A DNA stretch of 64,000 nucleotides from Lateolabrax maculatus (lineage: Eukaryota > Chordata > Actinopteri > Acropomatiformes > Lateolabracidae): contig CM062216.1 of the NCBI GenBank assembly GCA_031216445.1, positions 10,195,001 to 10,259,000 of the forward strand, written 5' to 3'. Of this stretch, positions 25,246-35,700 are shown in pieces. Every line of letters begins with the position of its first letter. Within the stretch, counting starts at the first letter, position 1. The translations under genes were made by a program, and so were the position numbers. The notes under the pieces are model-generated. The model was not told the origin of the DNA, did no database searches, and saw only the letters and a program-made list of their open reading frames with translations.

Positions 25246-28200
25246 TAGTAGCCTATTATTCTAACATTTTATTTATTTATTTAATATTATTTGTTAAAGA
25301 GGCCATGTGCAATAGTAAACATGGATGTGGTTTTGATATATTGTACTAACTGGTTAGTGACTGGGTCACTGGAGCTCATATAATGAAGCTACCATGTGTA
25401 GTCTGTTGTGTGCACTATACTTAATGAGTACTTTAGATTAGATTACATACACAAAGCACAGTGGATGCAAAGTGGGGGGTGGGGAGTCAGAATAGGGGCT
25501 CAACAGCAGATTTTTTGCCACTAACTGGTTAATCCGGCCATAGATGTAAGCCTCATTATCAACAGTATACAGTTATGAAGAAGAGAAGAAGAGTTAAGCA
25601 ATTTCTAGTGTACATTTGTACATGACATTACTGAGGATATGTTTGGTTGTCAGGGCACTTTCCTGTGAAATTGGACTGGGTGTCAGGTGGTCTGAAATGT
25701 TCTATTTTTTCTTCACACAAGTGCAGTACAATAAAAGAGTTTCTTGTTCACCGGATGATCCTGTCATAACATTTCTCCAGGCCAAATGAGTTCAGATGTG
25801 TCTTAACAAAACGAGAGCCAAATTTTACTGACTGGCTGAACTGGAGGACCAGACCATTAGCTGTGATGGTATGAGTACAAAAGAATGAATCCCATTAGAA
25901 CCAGATAAACCTTTGTGTTATATATGTCTCCATTTAGAAAATGGCCATCTGATGGGTTAGACTATGCATAACATTTTATACATGACATGATTGTCTTTAT
26001 GATGATGCCAAATGTTTCCTTTTAAGGTACCTGCCCTGACAACTTATCCTTATTGTTTTAGGAAATATAGAAGAGCACCTGTAGTTTCTCCTATCATTGG
26101 AACATATTGTACAATTTTGTCCTTAAGATAACAACTGCTTTGTGAAAGAGTTCATCCAACGTGCAGAATTTCTTGTTTTAAACATTTTCTGCACCAAACT
26201 AATGTTTGCCAGGAGTACATGGTGAAATCCACTCTTCTGCCTGCTTTGTTTAAACAAAACATTTCCATGGTTTGCTTTAATAATCTCTTGGAATTTGTTC
26301 ACACAAGTGTCACGACAGGATGATATCCAGGGTTTTTACTTGGTAGGCTATCGAAAACGGGAAATTACCAGATCATCAGTATCTTCTTTGGCCTCCATTC
26401 ACATATGACACAGACTCAGAACTTCCAGTATTTTTCTGGATGAAGTTGCTTAAATGATTAACAATATGCTTAGGCTACTTTTAAAAATGATAATGAATGA
26501 AGTTTATCATAGTTGTACTGGTGTGAATGGGGATGCCTGTTACAGTTTATCACCCTTCACCTTAACATTTTGGTCATATGGAAATCACAGGATACCAGTG
26601 CTAAGCTCAACAATTAACTGACATATGTGTATGAAAGACACTATTACACAACCTAAATAATTATATTTTATCACAGTATATAATTACCTTATATTGCAGG
26701 CCGGCTGTAATGTCACATGTAGACAATGAGACTGAGGCAGAAATGCCTTAAGTCAGTAGTTTGACTCCATCTTGTGGTGAATCTGTGTCAATACACATAA
26801 ACCCTATCGAGGTGTACTGTGTGGTTTGTACAGATAAAAAGTCTTATCTATACAGCCCGGTAAAACGTTTTAAAGAACAAAGAAATAAAAAAAAAAAAAA
26901 AAAACAGAAAAGCACAAATGAGAAATTTAGCATGGGATAAATGGGGGTCATTTGTGCATTTTTTTTCCCAGCGCAGTTGCTTGAAAAGGCAGCTCATGTT
27001 TTCACGCCTCATGATCATCTCATCTTCTTCTTCAGGAACTGATCACATTAAAAACAGGCGCATACAGGAAGTGCACACACCTCAGCTTCAAATTAAAAGC
27101 ATAACGGCCACTTACAAAAAACGTGAAACATATCACCAAGCAATAAGAAATCATCAAATCAATCGATGAATAGTAATAATAGCGTCCAGCCGATTTTGCA
27201 TCTTGGCATTTTGAATACTAATATTGTAAAATCAAGGGGGAAATAATAGCTACTTTGAAATGAACCGGAAACCATAATTCTACCGAGACACCGATCAAAT
27301 CGCCATCGGTCGACGCCTACTAATTGGAAGCTCGGTAAGTGAAGAATCTGCTGTTTATTTCTCATTAAATTAAATAGTTTATCCGGCGACACAGTTTTCT
27401 GCTCGCAGTGTTTTCCGCTCTCCGCCGAGGCAACGCTTTCTTATGTCAAAAGTACGACTCGTCAGGAACATGTCGGTCTACGTCTCATGTGAAATGTCGG
27501 TGAATGTGGCAAGAAGGAAGTTATGAGGAGCTTGTCGAAGACGAACACAGCTAATGGGATATATATATATTATATATGTATATTATATATATATTATTTC
27601 TACGGTTATGTTTAGCCAGTTTGTGACAATAGATAAGAGCAAAGGTCGGTTCAATGAACGGTAGGCTGATGTTACTGTAACTTTGGCAGTACAGGTCACC
27701 AAACTTTTTCAAAACCGCAAATACGCCTGTTGAAGCCAGATGTATGTGATTAAAACGGCTGTACACCAGCGTGTACTTTTTCCAGTGCTACTGGCTGGTG
27801 TTGTATGCTTTTGTGAAATGTGCCTGTTATAATCTGAAAATGAACATCGCCGACAAGAAGCACGCAGGTTGATACAAATGGTGCATGAAGAGCCACGACA
27901 CCCATGCAATACACAAGAAAACAAGAAAAAAGGTGTGATGTTGATCCTTTTATCCTCACTAATTACCAACTGTACTAAAGGGATCCCAATAAAAGGAGCT
28001 ATCTTGTTGTCCAATATTGATATGCCATTGTAAGCTCTCATCCGCCTGTTTGATATATTAAACACTAAGCCATTACTGGTTCATATCTACCAGATTTAAT
28101 TGTTTACAGGTAGTGTATGTTGAGTCCAAGTTCTGCTGCTTCTCACACACTGCACAAATACATGCTGGCCCACTCTTCAAACTCCTGGCATGCATTAACA

Positions 28201-29107
28201 GCTAAGCACCCCTGGCCCGGGTCCATCCTTGAATGAGAAACCAATGGTGTCCCGTCCGTACAAATGTCCTTTCTCTTTTCCTCCACAAAATAGGAAAAAA
28301 GTGCAGAAAATACATTGTATGAAGTCTGTTCACTATATACAAAGTAGGGTGCCACTCCTATAAACTTCACTAGATAGCTATATTAGACTACAGTGTAGTT
28401 TAACATACAACAATATATACAGTTTGCTTTTTAGATTGTTTTCAAGTCTGTATGTTGAATGTAGAGCTGCAGAAATAATTTTTATTCAACTGTGATCATA
28501 TTGTCTCCTACATTTTCTTGCCTAATCCAGACTTGTCATGGGGAAATTCTAATTTGCAAATACGCACAATTAATGTACAGTACATCATCAGTTGAATGAA
28601 AATTTGCAGAAAACGTTGGTAACAGAAGACTCCATAAACATTGTGCACTCCTGCTGACTTTTGCCCTTTTGATTTGGTATTTAGTTCAATGACACCTATT
28701 CATTCATTGTAGTTAATAGTGATGAAGTGATGAGGAAGTTGTTAGAATATAGAGAAGTGTGACTAAATAGTAGACTAGAGAAGTAGTCATAGCATGCATA
28801 TGGTTTGTTAAGTGCTCTGGACATGTTTAATCCAAGACTGGGACATTTTCCTGAGAAGCAGCCGGCGTTTCCCTTAAGGAATGCTTGGCTGTGTGTACTC
28901 TGTGGCCGACTTCAGGTTGAGTCCCTTTTCACTGTCCTTACTAAAGGTTTTGGAATTTCATTAATCTGTGTGGGTGTACAGCTGAACTCGGCTCAATATA
29001 TCCACTGACTGTATGTGAAGATTTTCTCAGGATTTCTTTGCAAAACTAGTTTACAATGGATTGTTCCACTTATATGTAAGATTTAAATTGTCTATGTGTT
29101 TACTCTC
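25246..29107. other. Intergenic, no gene recognised
   Basis: AT-rich single-copy-looking DNA with a poly-A run near 26888-26904. A modest CpG-containing block at about 27290-27520 has a good donor-like site (gctcggtaagtg at 27331) and could be an untranslated first exon, unproven. Confidence 0.5.
27558..27600. repeat. AT microsatellite
   Basis: (TA)n-rich run with interruptions. Confidence 0.8.
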
Positions 29108-29240
29108 AGTTATGAGTTTATTAGGTACACTCTCATGTAATTCAAAGCAACCCGTAATAACTCTTAACTCTGTGAAGTTTATAGTGTTCGCTTCCTTTTG
29201 GCGCTGCCAGAGAAGTGAAGGTTCAGCTTGACTGTAAATT
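29108..29240. repeat. Fragment of a dispersed teleost repeat
   Basis: 'tttattaggtacac' followed by 'ctgtgaagtttat', 'gcgctgccagagaagtgaag' and 'ttgactgtaa' match a repeat I recall from many fish genomes. No coding capacity. Confidence 0.4.
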
Positions 29241-29267
29241 TGAAGGCAGTAGTTAGTTGTTGCATTT

Positions 29268-29655
29268 AGAACTGAAAGAATTAATACAAGAAATTATTAT
29301 TTGATCGACAGAAAGTAATCAATTATTTTGATTATCAATAAAGCATCTAAGTAATTTTTTTTCTTGCAAAAATTCCAAACATTCATTGGTCCTCAATTGT
29401 GAGGATTTGCTACTTTTTTCTGTTTTATATCATTTTTAATTGAACATCTTTTATTAGACAAATCAAGCAATTTGTAGATGTTACTGTGGGCTTTAGGAAA
29501 TTGTGATGGGTATTTTATTTTTTACTATTTTCTTCCATTTTATAGACCAATTTATAGACCATTTTATAGCTGCAAATAATGATTACTTCCCCTATTGGTT
29601 AATCTTCCTATTTTCTTCATCACTTAATCTGCTCGATTAGTCGTTTCGTCTTTAT
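29268..29655 (+). repeat. Dispersed teleost repeat family B, copy
   Basis: 'cattggtcctcaattgtgag', 'gatttgctactttttt', 'acaaatcaagcaattt', 'gggctttaggaaattgtgat', 'ccattttatagaccaat', and the terminal 'attaatctgctcgattagtcg'-like motif. The same ordered blocks occur at 31981-32190. Confidence 0.65.
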
Positions 29656-30284
29656 AATGCCAGCAAAAGGCATAACATTCTCATCACAATTTGTTTTATC
29701 TGATCAACAATCCAAAAGATATTCAGCCTATTCTTATAAAAGCCTAAATTCGACAAATAAATTCGAAAAAATTATAAATAATTGTAAGTCCCCAACTGCA
29801 TTAGTCTAACGCGCTGATAAAGTTTGACATTCGAGATCTCTTCTTTCCTGACTTCTTTCACTATCTAGGTCTTATTCTGTTGTTTCAGATTGAACCACTG
29901 CTGTTAGAAATATCCAATAAAGCATTTTCAGACCTTTTTCCTAGAAATTAAAAAAGTTTTGAATCAGTCGTTGGTTAATTGAGTAGCTGAAACTTGACCC
30001 TGAGTGCTGAGGACAGTTTAACTTAGATGTTGTTGCCATGACAATAACACCAAGGAGGCAGTATGTTTTACGGTCTTTTATGTTATGCCGTATTGATCAC
30101 ATCCATTATCAGTTGTTCTTCCAGTGAAACCTCAGTGTATCTTGATAGGCGTAGGCCACAGAGAGCTGATGTTCCGCTTTTGTCGCTGTCCATAGTTCAC
30201 GGCTGATCATCAAAAGCATAACCAAACATGTTATCCTTTAATCTAGTCAGAGGGAAGAGCGAGTAAGCCAGCCCTGTTGGAGGG

Positions 30285-30310
30285 AGCAGAGGGGGGGGGG
30301 GGGGGGGGGA
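30285..30310. repeat. Poly-G run
   Basis: Long uninterrupted G run (about 20 G) upstream of map3k14; a candidate G-quadruplex and a likely site of assembly error. Confidence 0.8.
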
Positions 30311-30339
30311 TATGGGGAAGTGGAGATGCATTTCCCATA

Positions 30340-30560
30340 AGTCATTGTCAGCCAGCTCCTCCCCCCTGTTGGCCGAGAGCCAGCATCAAGCAGAGCAGAG
30401 CGACAGAGACCGAGACGTTACTGAGAATCTGAGCATGAAGGACGAGGGAGACAAACACAGCGGCTAGTTTTACCAATGTAGATGACAGGCTGTTCAGAGC
30501 AGATACACGGGAGAGAGGGAGCGTTTCAGACTGGCTCTGTCGGTACGTCTACATGCCCCT
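30340..30560 (+). promoter_or_regulatory. Possible promoter or first untranslated exon of map3k14
   Basis: The first coding exon of map3k14 has a good acceptor (ctctttccag) 14 nt before its ATG, so a non-coding first exon must lie upstream. This purine-rich, CpG-containing block ('gagcagagcgacagagacc') is the most promoter-like DNA in the preceding 2 kb, but the donor and start site could not be fixed. Confidence 0.3.
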
Positions 30561-31980
30561 CGCCCTCACACATACACAGAGTTGTTTTTGTGGTTGTGTT
30601 TATTGCAGTGGGTTTTTCTCTATTTCCTTTCCACGTAAATTCATTGGGGTGTGGTGTTGCGCCGGTGCAGCGTCTTAAGAAGGAAGTGACAGTTGAATTG
30701 CTTTGTTCTAGATAATCTTGCAGTGCATGAAGTCGGCACACAAGGTAATGACGTTACTAAATTCAAACAGCTTTCATTGAAATTTGACTACAGTTTGATG
30801 TCAATTTTTCTTTAGTATTACTTATGTCAGTACTTAGTATTATCAAGAACAAGAATACGCATAAATGACTGGGGGAAGATTTTGTGCTGTTGTTTTAGTA
30901 ACGATCTCAGGTTTAATCCTGGTGTGGACTCTATGAAGAATATCTGGTTGTGTATGTGCAGAAGGAGTCAAAAGCTGAGTGACAGGGAGAAGGTGCAGTT
31001 AAGTGTGATGGGCACTCTGATGCAACATGCTGCAACTGTCGTCCCAGTTTTAAGTTTGTGCCATTCAAACTGCAGTTAATGCATATGAACAGTGTTGAGA
31101 TGAAAGGAGTGTATCTGAGGATGCTGATTTTACAGTCATGCGTGTTTTGAGGATTAAAACCTCCAAGATATTGGCAGTCAATCCTGTAGATTTTTATTGG
31201 AAATTAAGCCGTGCTGTAGTTTACTTCCTCTGACTGAAACAGAGTGCTTGCATGTAACGACACAGTTGCAACTGCCAAAACAAGGCCAGAATTGAGTTTC
31301 CTGTCTCATCTGCCCACCGCAAACTTTCAAAGTTTCGGTTTGTATTTGATCAAGTAATCAACATGATCCTGAACTCGCTTGACAAAGTCAAATGTGTTCT
31401 ACTTTAAGCAAGCTATAAAGAAGCAGATTAATATGTACTTGACAACTGTACAACGCCTGTTTTTGTTGCACTGAAGTGTGTGCATATTTCTGTTGACAAG
31501 AGTAAACATCTCATCTCAAGTTGAATCAAGTATATGAGCTCTTCTGCTTTGCTTGATTGCAACTGGTGATCCTGGAAATAACAAAGTTAACTTTTTTGGC
31601 CTGATGATATTAGCCAAATCCACCTTCAAAATAAACAAAAAACATAAAAAATTGAACTAAGACTCTAAATTTAAAAAATAAAAAAATAAAAAAACAAATA
31701 AGTAAAAGTTAGTAAAACTGAAATCGGCTTATTTGGTGTCAATATCCAGTTTCCCTCTTTTTAGGCACTCTCACATTAGAAGATAGTAAAGGTCCTTTAT
31801 TACAGTATGGGGAAACAGTTTTCACAAGAACAAACTTCACAACATTTATAAAGGTCAGGCACTAGCGAGAATAGGCAGCAACTATGTGATTAACTGTATA
31901 GACATGATGGAGTGAAGTGCAGTTTGTATAGGAGGCAAATGTATTGCCATTGCATTTCCGCTAAAACAGTCGTTTTAGTA

Positions 31981-32190
31981 TTTTTAAGCAAAAATGCCAA
32001 ACGTGCTGGTTCCAGCTTCTCAAATATAACGATTTTATGGTTTTCTATGTCATATATTATAGTCAACTGAACATGTTTGGGTTTTGGAGAAAACATGACA
32101 TTTGAAGACGTTCACTTGGGCTGTGGGAAATTACAAAGGGCATTTATATATTTAAAACAATTAATCAATCCTCATTAGTTGCAGCCCTAT
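31981..32190 (+). repeat. Dispersed teleost repeat family B, copy
   Basis: 'aaaaatgccaaacgtgctgg', 'ttccagcttctcaaat', 'gggttttggagaaaa', 'tttgaagacgttcacttggg', 'ctgtgggaaatta', and the family terminus 'ttagttgcagccct'. It lies just upstream of the first coding exon of map3k14. Confidence 0.65.
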
Positions 32191-32453
32191 TATGAACTTG
32201 TTTATAATTTCATAAAGTAATAAAGTCTCATCACTCACATCTCACTGTCGTAGTTTTTTTTCCAGAGATACAGTGGCATTGTGGGTTTCCCAATGATACC
32301 AAGATTTTAGAATAGAGCTGCATAGAGTTTTAGGCATATATGATTAGTTATTAGTACAAATGTTATTTAACATTAATGTCATCTGTACGATATTATACAA
32401 AGCGCTTGACTGATCAATTATGGGTTTCTCTCTTTCCAGATCCAGCAGGTGAA

Positions 32454-32709
32454 ATGGCGGTGAGGCAAAGGCTTTTCAACTCAACATCCCCGTTCTCCGG
32501 GTCATCCCAGGCTGAGCTGAAGGGGTCATACCCATCCTGCTCCGCTGTGGAGCAGGAGACGGAGGAAGAGGAGGAGGAGGGGAAGGACAGCAAAATGGGC
32601 TACTTAACCTGTTTAAACCCTTTAATAAATAAAGTCCTGACACATGGGACTGCAGAGCAAGTGGGAGAAATGCCACTGAAGACCTCAACCTTCATTGCCC
32701 AAGCTGAAT
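32454..32709 (+). CDS. map3k14: map3k14 first coding exon (TRAF3-binding motif, poly-Glu tract)
   Basis: Begins MAVRQRLFN, contains an acidic run (QETEEEEEEGKD) and ends STFIAQAE with one base of the next Cys codon (donor gtaatg). Human NIK has ISIIAQA at residues 78-84, the segment bound by TRAF3 for constitutive degradation; here the motif occupies the same residue numbers. Confidence 0.9.
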
Positions 32710-35700
32710 GTAATGACGTCTTTTTGATTTATTTTCTTTAGAATAAATCAAATAACTGTGCGTGGCCAGAAAATGTAACATTAACACTGTGCTCTTCTCA
32801 GGTGAAACCCAGGACTCCCAGGAGTTTAGTCCATCCTGCTTTGAACGTTCCTTTGTTCCCACCCCTAACTGTTTCACCAGCAGGTATGACGTTACCTTGA
32901 CAACACTGCCTCTGCATGTCACACCTCACGTTCATTTACAGAGGCTATACTGAATTGTTTAATGTCATGTCTGGAATTTATACCGTTGCCATACTTCTGC
33001 TTCAGTATTTCCTCAGAGCACAACAATGTGGCGTGTCCAACCACAGCCTCCGTCCAGGTGCCGGGCAGCTCATCAGCACAGCTCACCCCAAGGAAGAAGA
33101 CCAGGAAGAGACAGAAGCGCAAGGGGAAGAAAAAAGTGGAGAAAAAGAAGGAGAAGCAGCGACACAGACATCGAATGCCTTCTGGCGTCCCTGAACAGGA
33201 GAGTGGAAGTTCTCTAGTCCAAATCGTGGTGAGTATTCTGGTCATTTTTCTCACCTCACTGAGTCTAACATATTAAAAAAACTATTGAAACTGCAATTAA
33301 GAAGTTGGTTGGTACATTGTATATGCATGTAGACTTAAAAAAACTGAACATGCTTGCAGTGTTTTACTTGCGAATCATCTTCAGGGATAAATTGCCACAT
33401 TCTTGGGAGACTCGCTCTCTAGACATTCCTGTGTTGTGGAAGTGAATCACTGAATTCAGACAAAGCTGCCTCTCATGGCCTTGAACATTCAGCCCCGGAG
33501 CAAACTCACCTGAGAGTGTCAACAACATGTAGTCTGATCAACCATGCTTTCTCCCGTAGGAGTCGCCGTCTCTTGGAGGGAGAAGCGACCTCAGCAGCTC
33601 CTGCTGCAGCAGCATTGAAAGCTCAGAAGAGCAGGACAGTGGGCCTTCTCTCTACAGCCAGCAGATCTACAACACAGGCTCCAGCTGCTCTCCTCTGAAC
33701 TGGAGGGACCAGGTCTGCGGCCCCCTCTCCAGTCTCCATTCTTATGGGCAGGACAGCGACTCAGACTCCCTCAGCAGTCTGGGAGACTGTTCGCTTGCCC
33801 TTGCTGGCCTCAGGGGCAGCGTCAGTCAGGGGGACCCGTGCTACGCCGGGCCCTTTTTCAAAGATGTCGAGAGGGATGTAAGAGAAGAGGAAGACGAGCT
33901 CTCAGCAGCTGATTCTGTCAGCAATGAGGGAATCATCTTTTACAATGAAGTACGTTCTGCCTTGAGTCAGTCTACTTAGTGTCTTGGTTTAAAATGTGGT
34001 TCAACCAAACTAACTTGTTTGTTCTCTTATTCTATCAGAAAATCCAGCCCGTGGACTCTGAATACAAGGAAGGGAGGGAGTATGTCCTCTCACAGTTCAT
34101 CAAGGAAGGCTCCTATGGTGAAGTACACAGTGCTCAGGATGTCAACACGGGCTTCAAATTTGCTGTCAAAAAGGTAACGCAGAGCATATTGCCCTGTTAG
34201 TTTTTTCCACTGCCTGGTTTGTGAGCGCTGATTGCTCACTCCTTTGTTACATCCTCTCCTCACAGATCGCCCTGAAGAGGTTCAGCAGTGAGGAGGTGGG
34301 TGCGTGGAGTGCCCTCAGATCTCCTCGTGTGGTGGAACTCTTTGGAGTGGTCAGAGAGGGGCCTAATGTTTTCCTTTTGATGGACCACAAATCTGGTAAA
34401 CAAGCCTCACTTGTGCCTTTCACACACACAGCACATTCTGTCAGTACTCAGTGCTGCTGCTGAGACTGAGGGTGAGGTTGAAAACTGTTGTGAGATGGGC
34501 TGAACTGAGTACAAACACATGTACAGTAGGTGCAGCATGAGGATAATGAAGACTACAGAAATACGGATGTGATTAGTGTGCAGATGTGGAAATGGGTGGT
34601 TCTGGGATGCCAGAAATGTCTGTTGAGCTTCCTTGAGATGTTGTGGTCCAGATTACACAAAACACCTGTCATAGGAGATGCCTGCTTGATAAACACAATG
34701 ACTTATCTCACACTTTACCTTTGTCATCAAATTCCAAGCCATAACAGAAGGGAAAGCTTAATAAGATACTGTGCATTGGTAAAAATCAACAAGATATAGA
34801 CTTTATCTTGGTCTGATTTGTTATTCCAGGCTCCCTGGGCCAGCTGATAGCGGAGCGCGGCCGGCTGCCAGAGGACCTAAGTCTCTACTACCACTCGCAA
34901 GTCTTAACAGCGCTGGAGTACTTAGTGAAGAAAAAAGTGGTGCACCTAGACATTAAAGGTATGTTTTTTGCCTCTTTTTTTTTTTTTTTGCCAATTTATT
35001 TTTCACATATTTGCAAAAGTTAAAGTCTCATTTAGTTAATGTCACAAATGGTCATGCCACGAGGAAAACTGATTTGATTCTGATCTCTTGAATGTGTAAT
35101 GTGTGTCTAAACTAAATTAATAACTAAAATCCCTCCAACAGCTTTAAAAAGACATACAGACAGAAGAAGACATATACTGGAGTACCATTATTTCAATTTG
35201 TCAAATTTTCAGTTTGTCAGTATATTGTATATAAATTAGTAATGGATAGTAACATTCCTGTGTCCTCCTAGAAATTGCCACTTATTGATCTCGTAAAACT
35301 CAGACATCCGATATTGGCATAGACCCACAAACACTTTCAATTAATTTTGTGCGCAGTCACTGTTGATATTCAAGTAGCACATCAGTAATAACAGTAAAAC
35401 TAAATGTGTCAGCTTGACTTTTACTTGTTGTGATACCTAGTGGAAAACAAAAACTTATAGAGAGAGTAAGTCAGATTTCTAATTAATTCTCATCAGAGGA
35501 TTTTGTGCCTTTATGCAGCTGTTGTGTGGAACACAAGTGTCATAGATACAGATCCTCAGCACCTGTGTTGTGAAACCAGACTACCACAGATTAGACGACG
35601 AGCTGGGAATTTCCCACAGTGTGACTCACCGCTGCTCTTAAAGAAACGGCGCATGTGCACAGAATCAGGAGAGCAAGAAAGAAAGGGAGAACGAAACAGA

